Shown here: positions 1 through 7,800 of the stretch, piece after piece
How positions within the stretch are numbered: the stretch's first letter is position 1
Layout of the letters: every line of letters begins with the position of its first letter
Origin: Chitinophagaceae bacterium UBA2789
Lineage (GTDB): Bacteria; Bacteroidota; Bacteroidia; Chitinophagales; Chitinophagaceae
Reading direction: 5' to 3'
Length of the DNA stretch: 20,382 bases
NCBI GenBank assembly: GCA_002352145.1
Contig: DEHX01000102.1
Coordinates: 1 to 20,382, forward strand
Notes under the pieces: model-generated
The model's input: only the letters and a program-made list of their open reading frames with translations
Database searches by the model: none
What the model was told of the DNA's origin: nothing
Position numbers and translations under genes: made by a program

Positions 1-806
1 TCTTCATTCACTTCGCCTACTTTACCCATTACCCCAAATACAAAGGAAATTAGTATGCTTACAGGTATCATTAACCAGGGCATTCCCATTTTACTGAAAT
101 CACTTATTAATGAAAAAGGCAAAACGATCATAAACACCAGCAGGAATAATTTGGTGAAAAAATGATATTGCCGCAGCAGGGGTGTATTGCGTATGCGTTC
201 ACACCCTCCCTGGAAATTGTTGAAACCGGCCAGTGTGGGTTCAAGGCTGATATTATCAAAAGCTCCCAGTATTTCTGTATTCATGGCTTCTTTGATCCTT
301 ATACCCTGCACCAGTAAAAGATAATTGGCAGGGTTTTGTTTCCGGATCATCTCTGAAAATTCTTTTTCATCCAAAAGATACTGGTATTCACCAGGATTGT
401 GTTGCCCTCTTAATTGCAATCGCAGTGCATGGACATATGCAATTTGCCGGTAAATCATTTCCTTTTTGTATGCAGCTACGAGTTCTGCCGGTGCTTTTCC
501 AGTGTGCACTGCATTATCTGCATTGGCAATGATCTGCCGGGCAAAAATGCGGCTGTTATTCGTAATGCCTCCCCATAGTGTTCTTGCTTCCCACCAGCGG
601 CTATAGGCATTATTGTTTCGAAAAGCGAGAAAGATAGCCAATGCGCTACCCAGGATTACTGCAACGGAAAAAGGAAGACTTGCTTTCTCTATTTGCCCTG
701 TATAGTATAACAAGTAAACACCGGCTGATAATAAAACTGAAACTACCAGTTCCGTTTTCATGTAACGAGCAATCGCCAGCGGATTGAAAACCTTTTTTGT
801 TATCAT
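1..806 (-). CDS. Bestrophin family anion channel, C-terminus outside window
   Basis: Reading leftward from an ATG at 806, the frame stays open for 268 codons to the window edge, so the C-terminus is missing. I recognise the bacterial bestrophin (UPF0187) family by the segment FRNNNAYSRWWEAR near residue 63 and by GGCERIRNTPLLRQY with a following hydrophobic helix (LFLLVFMIVLPF) near residues 205-230. A hydrophobic helix near residues 21-36 precedes the first motif. Bestrophins form pentameric inner-membrane channels, mostly for anions. The start lies 12 bases after the stop of the Rossmann oxidoreductase gene, so it is probably the third gene of a leftward operon beginning at 2204. No Shine-Dalgarno site is visible. 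The family call is firm; ion selectivity cannot be read from sequence. Confidence 0.9.
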   Translation of the reverse strand, partial: MITKKVFNPLAIARYMKTELVVSVLLSAGVYLLYYTGQIEKASLPFSVAVILGSALAIFLAFRNNNAYSRWWEARTLWGGITNNSRIFARQIIANADNAVHTGKAPAELVAAYKKEMIYRQIAYVHALRLQLRGQHNPGEYQYLLDEKEFSEMIRKQNPANYLLLVQGIRIKEAMNTEILGAFDNISLEPTLAGFNNFQGGCERIRNTPLLRQYHFFTKLFLLVFMIVLPFSLISDFSKMGMPWLMIPVSILISFVFGVMGKVGEVNE

Positions 807-818
807 ACTGCAGGGGTG

Positions 819-1436
819 TTATCGTTTCAAGAGTTTAAAACCAATTTCTCTTCCCAGTCCCTGCATCATGGCCAGGTTGATCCAGAAGAAAGCAAATTGT
901 TCCATCAATTGAAAACGGTCGTTTCCTCCTACGTTGTAACATTCGGCAAAGCCGGCATCTTTAGCCAGTTGTAAGGCCACTTCTTTTCCCTTTACACTAT
1001 CACCTGCTACAAACACATCGATCGCTGTATTACCATAAACCGGGTTCAGCATGTTATTAAACCCGGTGGTGTTGAAGCATTTCACCACATCCTTTGATTG
1101 TGTATGTGATAGTATGGCGTCTGTGGTATTGGTGAAACCTGCAGGCCCTTTTCCCATCACCACATTCATGGCATCAATGATGATCTTATCGCTGGTATCT
1201 CCCAGCGATTCTGCCACTTCTGCTGCCACCGTTGCTGGGGTGGCGATAAGTATAACATCGGCTTGTTGTACCGCTTCTTTAACGGAATGAACGGAGGTAT
1301 TGGGATTGTTCAACAATTCCCTTCCTTTGAAGTTGGCTGTATCATTTACACCCAAGAAAATGTGATGGCCTTTTTGTGCCCATTTCGTAGCTAAGGCACC
1401 GCCTACATTACCAGTGCCGATGATTGCGATATTCAT
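819..1436 (-). CDS. NADP-binding Rossmann oxidoreductase (F420-dependent-reductase-like, COG2085 type)
   Basis: A 205-residue protein starting MNIAIIGTGNVGGALA, with the dinucleotide-binding GxGxxG at residues 7-12 right at the N-terminus. It continues with a Rossmann pattern: VILIATPA near residue 61 and IIIDAMNV near 86. Length and layout fit the short NADPH-dependent F420 reductase-like family, whose members in organisms without F420 probably use other substrates. It is not a full 6-phosphogluconate dehydrogenase because the helical C-terminal domain is too short. Its start is only 3 bases after the stop of the DJ-1/PfpI gene, so the two are almost surely cotranscribed and perhaps translationally coupled. 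A role in reducing a reactive carbonyl or quinone is an inference from this neighbour and the HxlR regulator; the substrate is unknown. Confidence 0.85.
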   Translation of the reverse strand: MNIAIIGTGNVGGALATKWAQKGHHIFLGVNDTANFKGRELLNNPNTSVHSVKEAVQQADVILIATPATVAAEVAESLGDTSDKIIIDAMNVVMGKGPAGFTNTTDAILSHTQSKDVVKCFNTTGFNNMLNPVYGNTAIDVFVAGDSVKGKEVALQLAKDAGFAECYNVGGNDRFQLMEQFAFFWINLAMMQGLGREIGFKLLKR

Positions 1437-1439
1437 TTT

Positions 1440-2204
1440 TTACTTGTTTAATTGCTCAACAACCAGTTCAGCCGCAGCAGCGCCACTGTTCTGTTGCTGG
1501 CCGGTTATTAAGTTTCCGTCTGCAATGGCATAAGAAGAAAAAGGCGCAGCCACTTTAAAATTAGTGCCATCAATTTTCTTTGCTTCCGTTTCAATCCGGT
1601 AAGGCTGAATTTTCATTCCTACTGCCTGGTCTGCAAATTCTTCTTCAGCATCAGCAAAGCCAGTCCATGTTTTTCCTTTAACCAATAATTCACCGTTGGA
1701 TGTTTTTGCTTCCAGCAATAAGGTAGTCGAGTGGCAAACAGCGGCACTGGGTTTACCGCTTTCATAGAAGGCGGCAAAAAGTTTTTCCAATTCTTTATTA
1801 CCCCGGAAAGTGTACATAGGACCCTGGCCGCCCACTAAAAAGATAGCCACATAATCGGCAGGGTTTATGGCTGATAATTTCTTTGTGTTGGCGAGCATGT
1901 CATTGAACCATTGCTGTTGCATATATCCCAGTGAGATCACATCATGGGCTGAATAACCACTGGCATCGGTAGGATTACTGAAGCCGTCCATTTGCAAAGC
2001 ACCGCCTTCAGTGCTCACCAGTTCCACTTCGTATCCCGCTTCCTGAAATACCCTCAACGGATGAGTTAGCTCCGCTGCCCAGAAACCAATCGGCCAGCCG
2101 GTTTGTTGAGAAACAGCCGGGCTGCTGGCTACCATTAGTATTTTACCTTTTGTGGGGGCTCCATGAAAATGCACATACTGATTTACTTCTTTTACGTTTG
2201 ACAT
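1440..2204 (-). CDS. DJ-1/PfpI family protein (Hsp31/glyoxalase III-like hydrolase)
   Basis: A 254-residue protein. The nucleophile elbow AVCHST places the reactive cysteine at C157 followed by H158. E45, in FWAAELTHP, matches the acidic residue that activates this cysteine in Hsp31-type proteins, and LVGGQGPMY near residue 123 is typical of the larger Hsp31-like branch. Related proteins act as glyoxalase III or protein/nucleotide deglycases on methylglyoxal adducts, so detoxification of reactive carbonyls is the likely role. The start at 2204 (MSNVKEVN) is preferred. An in-frame ATG at 2312 would add 36 residues with no family resemblance and would abut the divergent hxlR start, leaving no promoter. 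It is the first gene of the leftward operon. Family certain, exact reaction not. Confidence 0.88.
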   Translation of the reverse strand: MSNVKEVNQYVHFHGAPTKGKILMVASSPAVSQQTGWPIGFWAAELTHPLRVFQEAGYEVELVSTEGGALQMDGFSNPTDASGYSAHDVISLGYMQQQWFNDMLANTKKLSAINPADYVAIFLVGGQGPMYTFRGNKELEKLFAAFYESGKPSAAVCHSTTLLLEAKTSNGELLVKGKTWTGFADAEEEFADQAVGMKIQPYRIETEAKKIDGTNFKVAAPFSSYAIADGNLITGQQQNSGAAAAELVVEQLNK

Positions 2205-2215
2205 GTGATAAATTT

Positions 2216-2291
2216 TTGTACCGTAAAGTTGTTGCAGCCGGATAGTACAACCTTGTAAAACACCAATAAGGCTGTAACGAACTTTTTGGTG
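2216..2291. promoter_or_regulatory. Candidate HxlR operator region between divergent genes
   Basis: The spacer between the DJ-1 gene and hxlR carries several inverted repeats. TACAA-CC-TTGTA lies at 2246-2257. TTGTAC at 2216-2221 mirrors GTACAA at 2245-2250. CACCAA at 2261-2266 mirrors TTGGTG at 2286-2291. TTGTA thus occurs three times in the two orientations. HxlR-family dimers bind short inverted repeats upstream of their own gene and the divergent target, so this is the expected place for the operator. The repeats are seen directly; binding is inferred. Confidence 0.45.
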
Positions 2292-2300
2292 CGTAAGCTG

Positions 2301-2308
2301 TATTTTTA
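2301..2308 (+). promoter_or_regulatory. Probable -7 element of hxlR
   Basis: TATTTTTA matches the Bacteroidota -7 consensus TAnnTTTG at all but the last base. It begins 12 bases before the hxlR ATG, so transcription would start at or next to the start codon. No TTTG box is seen at the usual 20-base spacing. Confidence 0.35.
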
Positions 2309-2312
2309 GCAT

Positions 2313-2699
2313 ATGCCTGACGTAATAATCAAAAACAGACGATTTTACAATCCTGTGGATTTTGTTTTCAAAAAACTCGGCGGTACCTGGAAGATACCAG
2401 TGCTTTGGAGGCTGCGTACGAACACAAGGCGTTATACCGAATTACAACAGGATATAGCCCATATCAGCCAGAAAATGTTAACGCAAACATTAAAAGAGCT
2501 GGAGGCAGAAGGTTTTGTTTCCAAAAAGGTATTTGCGGAGGTTCCGCCCCGAACTGAATATAGCTTAACACCAAAGGGGAAAAAAGCCATAGAAGTAATT
2601 ACCTACCTGCGGAACTACGGGTTACAACTGATGAAGGAAGAAGGAATAGATTACGATGCAATGATCGAAGCGGAAAAGAAAAACATTGTAAAAAAATAA
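2313..2699 (+). CDS. HxlR family winged-helix transcriptional regulator without cysteine
   Basis: A 128-residue protein with the HxlR winged-helix core: LGGTWKIPVLWRL (residues 22-34), ISQKMLTQTLKELEAEGFVSKK (51-72, the recognition helix and start of the wing) and EVPPRTEYSLTPKGK (76-90). The family usually has a cysteine in a Cys-Pro pair just before the first helix, used by members such as YodB and HypR to sense quinones and disulfide stress. Here the pair is N13-P14 and the whole protein has no cysteine, so thiol switching is ruled out. The C-terminus is a lysine/glutamate-rich helix. It is divergent from the DJ-1/oxidoreductase/bestrophin operon and is its likely regulator. The start is the first in-frame ATG and fits the family length. 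Confidence 0.93.
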   Translation: MPDVIIKNRRFYNPVDFVFKKLGGTWKIPVLWRLRTNTRRYTELQQDIAHISQKMLTQTLKELEAEGFVSKKVFAEVPPRTEYSLTPKGKKAIEVITYLRNYGLQLMKEEGIDYDAMIEAEKKNIVKK

Positions 2700-2861
2700 C
2701 ATCTCGCTGAAATCTTTTATACTTCTGTTACCCTTGTTTGACTCTGCAAATCAGAGGGTTTCAGCCATATCACATGTAAAAAAACATAGCCGTGTTTTCC
2801 GCAAGAAACGGGTTGTATGCATAAGTAGTGTTTGCAATTTTTGTGTAGTAAATTTAAAACA
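2700..2861. other. Gene-free spacer with a weak hairpin and a relic -7 element
   Basis: CTCTG at 2742-2746 mirrors CAGAG at 2752-2756, but no T-run follows, so termination of hxlR here is doubtful. TAAATTTA at 2849-2856 matches the -7 consensus and lies 13 bases before the ATG of the decayed AraC-type gene, so it may be that gene's old promoter. No intact gene is seen. Confidence 0.4.
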
Positions 2862-3138
2862 ATGACAGACTACGAAAGAATTGATCAGGCTATAAGCTAC
2901 CTGCAAGAGTATTTTTCCCGTCAAATTGGATGGATGCAGAAGCAAAGCAAGTGCATGTAAGCCCTTTTCATTTTCAGCCAATGTAAAAAAGAGCAGGGAT
3001 GGTATGGGTCTGAAATAGTTTTTACAGTACACCGGTATAAAAAACATACCCCTCAATGAAGTAAGCGGTAAAACAGAGGCTTCCGGGGCCGATGATTTCT
3101 ACCTGTACATTGAAGCCTGCCTTAAGAAAAAATATTAA
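2862..3138 (+). pseudogene. Decayed AraC-type regulator fragment (Ada/AraC N-terminal type)
   Basis: From the ATG at 2862 the frame reads MTDYERIDQAISYLQEYFSR and then leaves homology, stopping at 2958. Shifting frame at about 2929-2933 restores DAEAKQVHVSPFHFQPM up to a stop at 2984. A further frame, after stops, yields FLQYTGI near 3020-3040 and stays open to a TAA at 3136-3138. Joined, these match the opening of AraC-family proteins of the kind fused to methylated-DNA methyltransferase: a short N-terminal helix, L-D-x-x-A-K-x-V-H-x-S-P-F-H-F-Q, then a FLQY segment. Several frameshifts and the lack of any methyltransferase domain show that it is dead. The last 30 or so codons do not match the family as I know it and may come from another gene joined by deletion. 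The exact end is uncertain. Confidence 0.65.
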
Positions 3139-3210
3139 AACCCCAAAAAAATAACCACAGATAATTAGTAATACTAAAGCAAATATTAAGTGGCGAAAAT
3201 GAAACAATAA

Positions 3211-3239
3211 AAGGAAAACCCGGCCTAAGAGAACCGGGT
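3211..3239 (-). terminator. Rho-independent terminator of the YD-repeat-like lipoprotein gene
   Basis: ACCCGG (3218-3223) pairs with CCGGGT (3234-3239) around a 10-base loop. Read leftward, the stem is followed by TTTTCCTTTT. It lies 24 bases past the stop of the gene at 3263. On the plus strand no T-run follows, so it works leftward only. Confidence 0.6.
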
Positions 3240-3262
3240 CCTGGTTAATGATTAGGTGTGCA

Positions 3263-4045
3263 TTATTTATCAAACGTAAACGTCCAACTCCAGTCTGTGC
3301 CAGCGGGGTTAAGATCATCAACCATACCTTTTTTCACAAAACCTTCAGCATCCAGTTCGTAGGTTATTCCGATTTCAAAGTTGATTGTGTTTGTGCCAGC
3401 ATTAATTTGTTTTTTGTGGTTCAAAAGCTTTTTAGAAAGAGCCGGAAGGAAAAACCCCTGCCAGGTAAACTGGTTTATGTTATGAGCCGGGCATTTATCT
3501 AATTTGTCACTATAGTCATTTTCGGTATAATTAATTAACTGCCCGCTGCCGTTGTAGTACTCTGTTTTTATGTTGTTTCCCTCCGTATCATAATAATATT
3601 TCTTTGAAAAAGAAGAAGGGCTGGTTGTCATTTCCAGCAATCCCTTGGCATTATAACTGTAGCTTGTGGTGGCAGTTGCTGTTGGATTTCCATTATTGTC
3701 ATATTGGTCGAAAATCAGTTGTGTTATATGTCCTTTGTCATTGAGAGAAGCCTGGTAAGTTTCCTCCTTCTGATTAGTAGCAATGTTAAAAACATTAATA
3801 GTTGCTTTAGCAGGCTCATAGATAAAGTCGTAACGATAGCTACCCCATGGTCTTTCCACGATGAATTGTTTGGGCTTACCCTCCGGACCAAACTCAAAAC
3901 TAATGTTGCCGTTAATGGTACTGGTTTTAATGGTTTTTTTTAGTTCTTGTGTTACAGGCGGTATAACGTCAGTATTATTCTTACTGCACGATGAAATCGT
4001 GAAAATAGCCAGGCCTGCAAAGAGATAGTTTTTAATCTGTATCAT
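3263..4045 (-). CDS. Lipoprotein with YD-repeat-like (DUF4595-type) region
   Basis: A 260-residue protein beginning MIQIKNYLFAGLAIFTISSC, a signal peptide with lipobox ISSC and lipid-bearing C20. It is followed by a Ser/Asn/Pro-rich linker and a beta-rich body with repeated tyrosine/aspartate/glycine strands such as SYSYNAKGLLEMTT and YYYDTEGNNIKTEYYNGSGQ, in the style of YD/RHS strands and of Bacteroidota DUF4595 lipoproteins. It is likely anchored in the outer membrane or periplasm; no enzyme motif is seen and the function is unknown. The start at 4045 is chosen because a longer frame from 4105 puts 20 residues ahead of a complete signal peptide. It follows the first LytTR regulator gene in the same direction, but a possible promoter lies between. 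Confidence 0.75.
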   Translation of the reverse strand: MIQIKNYLFAGLAIFTISSCSKNNTDVIPPVTQELKKTIKTSTINGNISFEFGPEGKPKQFIVERPWGSYRYDFIYEPAKATINVFNIATNQKEETYQASLNDKGHITQLIFDQYDNNGNPTATATTSYSYNAKGLLEMTTSPSSFSKKYYYDTEGNNIKTEYYNGSGQLINYTENDYSDKLDKCPAHNINQFTWQGFFLPALSKKLLNHKKQINAGTNTINFEIGITYELDAEGFVKKGMVDDLNPAGTDWSWTFTFDK

Positions 4046-4062
4046 AATTTTATTTTTTATTA

Positions 4063-4101
4063 GGATACAAATTAAATATCTACCAGCCGGTGGATACAAA
4101 T
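4063..4101 (-). promoter_or_regulatory. Possible promoter and direct repeat upstream of the YD-repeat-like lipoprotein
   Basis: Read leftward, TTTG (4097-4100) is followed after 21 bases by TTAATTTG (4068-4075), close to the -33/-7 arrangement TTTG...TAnnTTTG. The same region has an exact 10-base direct repeat, GGATACAAAT, at 4063-4072 and 4092-4101, which contains both boxes. It could be a promoter or a pair of regulator half-sites 29 bases apart. Confidence 0.4.
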
Positions 4102-4137
4102 CCAATCAATAAACGGCGGGCCTCGTTAAGCAAACGG

Positions 4138-4887
4138 TCAGCGAAGTTTCAGTTGCCCCTGTACTTCTTCTTTTTTTCTTCTGGAAACTTCAACCTGTGA
4201 ACCATCAGAAAGAACCACAAAGCTGTTGTCGTTGCTGATGCGCATAATATACTTTGGATTCACTAAATGTGATTTGTGGGTACGGATAAATTTGAACTCC
4301 TCCAGCATATCCTCAAAATGCCTAAGTGTTTTACTGGCAATAAAAGGTTTGCGGCTAGTGAGGTGGATGTGGGTATAGCTTTTTTCGGCTTCCAGCCTTA
4401 TTATCTCATCTACTTTAAAGAAATAAATTCCTTCCAGCGAAGGAACAGCAATTTTAAAATCCTTCACCTCCTTCTTCTCGATATTCTGGACCAGATTAGT
4501 GTACAATTCTTGCCTTTGTTCCTCGTTTTCCCGCTTATTAAGGTGCCTTTGCACTGCTGCTTTCAATTCTTCCGGATCAACAGGCTTAAGCAAATAGTCT
4601 AAAGCGCTAAAACGAATGGCTTGAATGGCATATTGATTATACGCTGTTGTAAAAATTACATCAAAAACAGGATTGGTAACGGCAGTTAAAAAATCAAACC
4701 CGTTTTTATGCGGCATTTCCACATCCAGGAAAATTATATCTGGCCTTAAACCTGGCAACACAGACAATGCCTCATCCACCGAAGCAGCCTGTTCTACTTT
4801 TTTTATTTCGGGAATAAAATTCACCAGGTAGTGATGCAGAATACTTCTGGCCTTGTGTTCGTCATCTACAATTAATGCTTTAAGCAT
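4138..4887 (-). CDS. LytTR family two-component response regulator (pair 1)
   Basis: Starting at MLKALIVDDE the protein has 249 residues. The receiver domain covers roughly residues 1-115, with acidic pocket D8/D9, phosphoacceptor D55 in FLDVEMP, T80/T81, and K101 in LLKPVD. A LytTR DNA-binding domain covers about 145-245, with DEIIRLEAEKSYTHIHL, FIRTHKSHLVNPKYI and EVSRRKKEEV. It should bind promoter DNA when phosphorylated by the kinase encoded just upstream. The kinase stop is at 4898-4900, so the gap is 10 bases. An alternative ATG at 4896 would add three residues and leave a one-base gap; the family usually begins at MxKAxIVDDE, so 4887 is preferred. Paralogous to the regulator at 9312-10070. 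Target genes are unknown. Confidence 0.93.
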   Translation of the reverse strand: MLKALIVDDEHKARSILHHYLVNFIPEIKKVEQAASVDEALSVLPGLRPDIIFLDVEMPHKNGFDFLTAVTNPVFDVIFTTAYNQYAIQAIRFSALDYLLKPVDPEELKAAVQRHLNKRENEEQRQELYTNLVQNIEKKEVKDFKIAVPSLEGIYFFKVDEIIRLEAEKSYTHIHLTSRKPFIASKTLRHFEDMLEEFKFIRTHKSHLVNPKYIMRISNDNSFVVLSDGSQVEVSRRKKEEVQGQLKLR

Positions 4888-4897
4888 AAAGAACATT

Positions 4898-7800
4898 TTA
4901 ATGAACTAAATCGGTTGAAAGTTCAATATTGATTTTTGTGCCGGTCGGGTTTTGCTGTGCATCGTACTTGTCAATAATCTCCAGTGAAGCATGATAACCT
5001 TGTTTACGTAAAACATCCAGCCTGTCTTTAGTAATTTTTAATCCTTTCGATTCGTGCCGCTTTGCTTTACTCTGCTGTTGTTTCAATTCAAAAGATTTTT
5101 TGCGTCCAATACCGTTATCATCAATTATGCAACCGAAAACTTCATCTGAAATCTTTTCAAACGATATTGCAAGTTTTCTTTCTCCCTCCTGGTGCATCAA
5201 TCCATGCCAGAGTGCATTCTCTACATAAGGCTGAACGAGCATGGAGGGAATCATAATTTCTTCCTGATCGAGTTCTTCATCTATATGAATTGTGTAGCTG
5301 AAGCTGTTTTCAAAACGCATTAGTTCCAGTTCAAGGTACAGCCGAAGCACTTCTGCCTCTTCTTCCAGAGTAACTAAGTTTCTTCCTGAGTTATTCAGCA
5401 CCATGCGGAAAAGCTTGGAAAATTTATTGAGATAATTGCTTGCCTCACCATATTTCTGTGTTACGATACATTCCTGGATACTGTTAAGGCAGTTGAAAAC
5501 AAAGTGCGGGTTCATTTGTGCTCGCAAAGCCATCAGCTGGCTTTCGGCCAGCATCCTGTTTATTTCCAACAATTTTATTTCATTTTCCTTTGCCGATGCT
5601 TCTGCCTGTGCTTCTGCAATTTTATTCGCACTGATTGAAGCAATAGTGCTTAGCGCTTTCAGATGTTCGTGGGAAAAGAAATTTTTTTGTGGATGCTCTG
5701 AGTCTATTACGCCAATCACTTTGTTTTCATGCAATATGGGAACGGCAAGCTCTGATAACCTGGCCACATCATCTACTACATATCTTTCATCTTTTGAAGT
5801 ATCTGCAATCAATAAGGGTTTTCCGGTTAAGGCAACAGTGCCGACAATCCCATTGCCCATTTCAACCTCAATGGGATTTTCTATCTCATGGCCTTTCGGG
5901 TTTTTAGGGCCGTAGGCCGCTTTTTGCACAAGCCGGTTTGTCTTTTCATCAATCAAATACACCACACAATCTTCAAACTGTAACTGAGATATACAGTTGC
6001 GTGCAATGTCCCAGCAGATTTCATTTACGGAATTTTCACCATAAACAGAATTGGCAAAGTAGTCAATCGTTTTTTCAATAATTTTTTTCTTATTTCTGGC
6101 AACATATCTTTTATATAGCAGCCAAAGAATGGTTAGGGCCAGTAAGACAACAAGTGATATGAACCAGGCTGTTTTCCAGAATGGTGCTTTTATATTTATT
6201 TCTACAATAGCAATAGCATCGCTCCATTCGCCGTTTGAGTTGGTTGATTTTACAAGAAACCTATAATGTCCGTTGCTGACATTTGAGTAGGATGCCACCT
6301 GTCTTTTCCCGCAATACACCCAGTCGATATTCAGGCCTTCCAGTTTGTAAGCATATTGTATGGAAGGAATTTCTTTATGATGGGGTGATGAAAAATAAAT
6401 CGTAAAAAAATTCTGGCTGTGTTTCAGGCTCAGCTCCGGCTTACTGAAATCAAAAGGGATTTCTGTCTCAAATACTTTGATAGAAGTAATAAGCGGTTTT
6501 TTTTTCTGCAATTTTTCTCCCAGCTTATCCAGGTTTACAAAACAGGTTATATCATTATAGGTAACAGCCAGTAAACTATCTTCTGCTCTCAGCACCGGCC
6601 AGAAATCTCCAAAAGGGTATGGCGCCCTGAAATCGAGTGTAGAAACATGTTTGTTCTCCAGGTTTACAAAATGAACAGCCTCGGATGTCACTACCCATAG
6701 ACGATTATATTTATCAATACATAATTCATAAACCAAATCAGAGCTTAAGCCATTTACAGAGTTAATTGAATCAATTACATTACCTTTTTTATTCAAACAA
6801 TAAACACCTTTTTTACTGACTCCAATCCAGACATTTCCGTTTTTATCTTCTGCTACACCGAATTTATCTTCCTGTTCAAACAATTCTTTATGCACAGGCA
6901 AATAAGGCTTAACCCACTTCTCTTTAGTGATTTCAAATTTCCGTAGCAACTGCGATGTAATCCAGATGTTACCTTCGATATCTTCTGAAGCCGATGAACA
7001 ATTAAGCGTACGGATATCGCCTTGCCCGGCATCATGCCCGTCATATCTTACAGTCTGACTGGTTACAGGGTCATACCGGTAAAGTGCATCATTCCAGACG
7101 GAAAACCAGAGTTTACCTTTTTTGTCAACCAGCAAGTTGGTAACTGACTTGTTTTTTATTTCATAGCCTTTTGCGTAATGGGTAAATTTTCTAAACCGGT
7201 TGCTGACCGGATTTAAAATCAATATTCCATCGCCCGTAGCAAACCACCATTCGTTCCTGTAAAATATTGCATGAAAAAAACGGTTTGCCCTGTAATTATC
7301 TGGGGATATAATGGTACGGGTTTGTATTTTTGATACACTATTATATCTGTGAAGCCCGGCTTCGGAGCAAATCCACCATTCGTGCGGCCCGGCTTTTACT
7401 ACCCGGTTAATCGCTGCAAATTCCCTGATTTTATCTTTAACAGGATTATATTTAAGCTGTGTCACATAATCAAAAACAGAATTGCCCCAAATTTTATTTG
7501 CCCCGTCCTTGCCGAGCAGCCAATCGTTACCGGCATCATCACTGTAAATAGTTTCAAATACGGTGAAAGCCGGCTTATACCCTGTAATTGATTGCTCAGA
7601 TACGTTAATTATTTTATTCGGACCAATGTTCATTAACAGTTCGCCGCCCCATGTGCTTATCCATATTCTTCCTTTGCTGTCGGTCATTAGTTTGCCAACT
7701 GCATTGACGGATTTCAGCACTTTTGGGTACTCGAAACCCGAATCCATAATCCGGGATGACGTATTAGTGGTAAAATCAAAAAGTTGTAAATAGGGAAGAA

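Noticed and set aside
2205..2312. N-terminal extension of the DJ-1 protein by 36 codons from an ATG at 2312
   Set aside because: It would abut the divergent hxlR start, leave no promoter and add residues unlike the family.
2742..2756. CTCTG/CAGAG hairpin after hxlR as a terminator
   Set aside because: The stem has only five pairs and no T-run follows.
2751..3321. Two overlapping leftward frames of about 100 codons
   Set aside because: They lie opposite the decayed AraC-type gene, cross the leftward terminator, and their translations look like random low-quality sequence.
5436..5915. 159-codon open frame opposite kinase 1
   Set aside because: It is antisense to the conserved GAF/coiled-coil/kinase region; the translation has no recognisable domain and no promoter.
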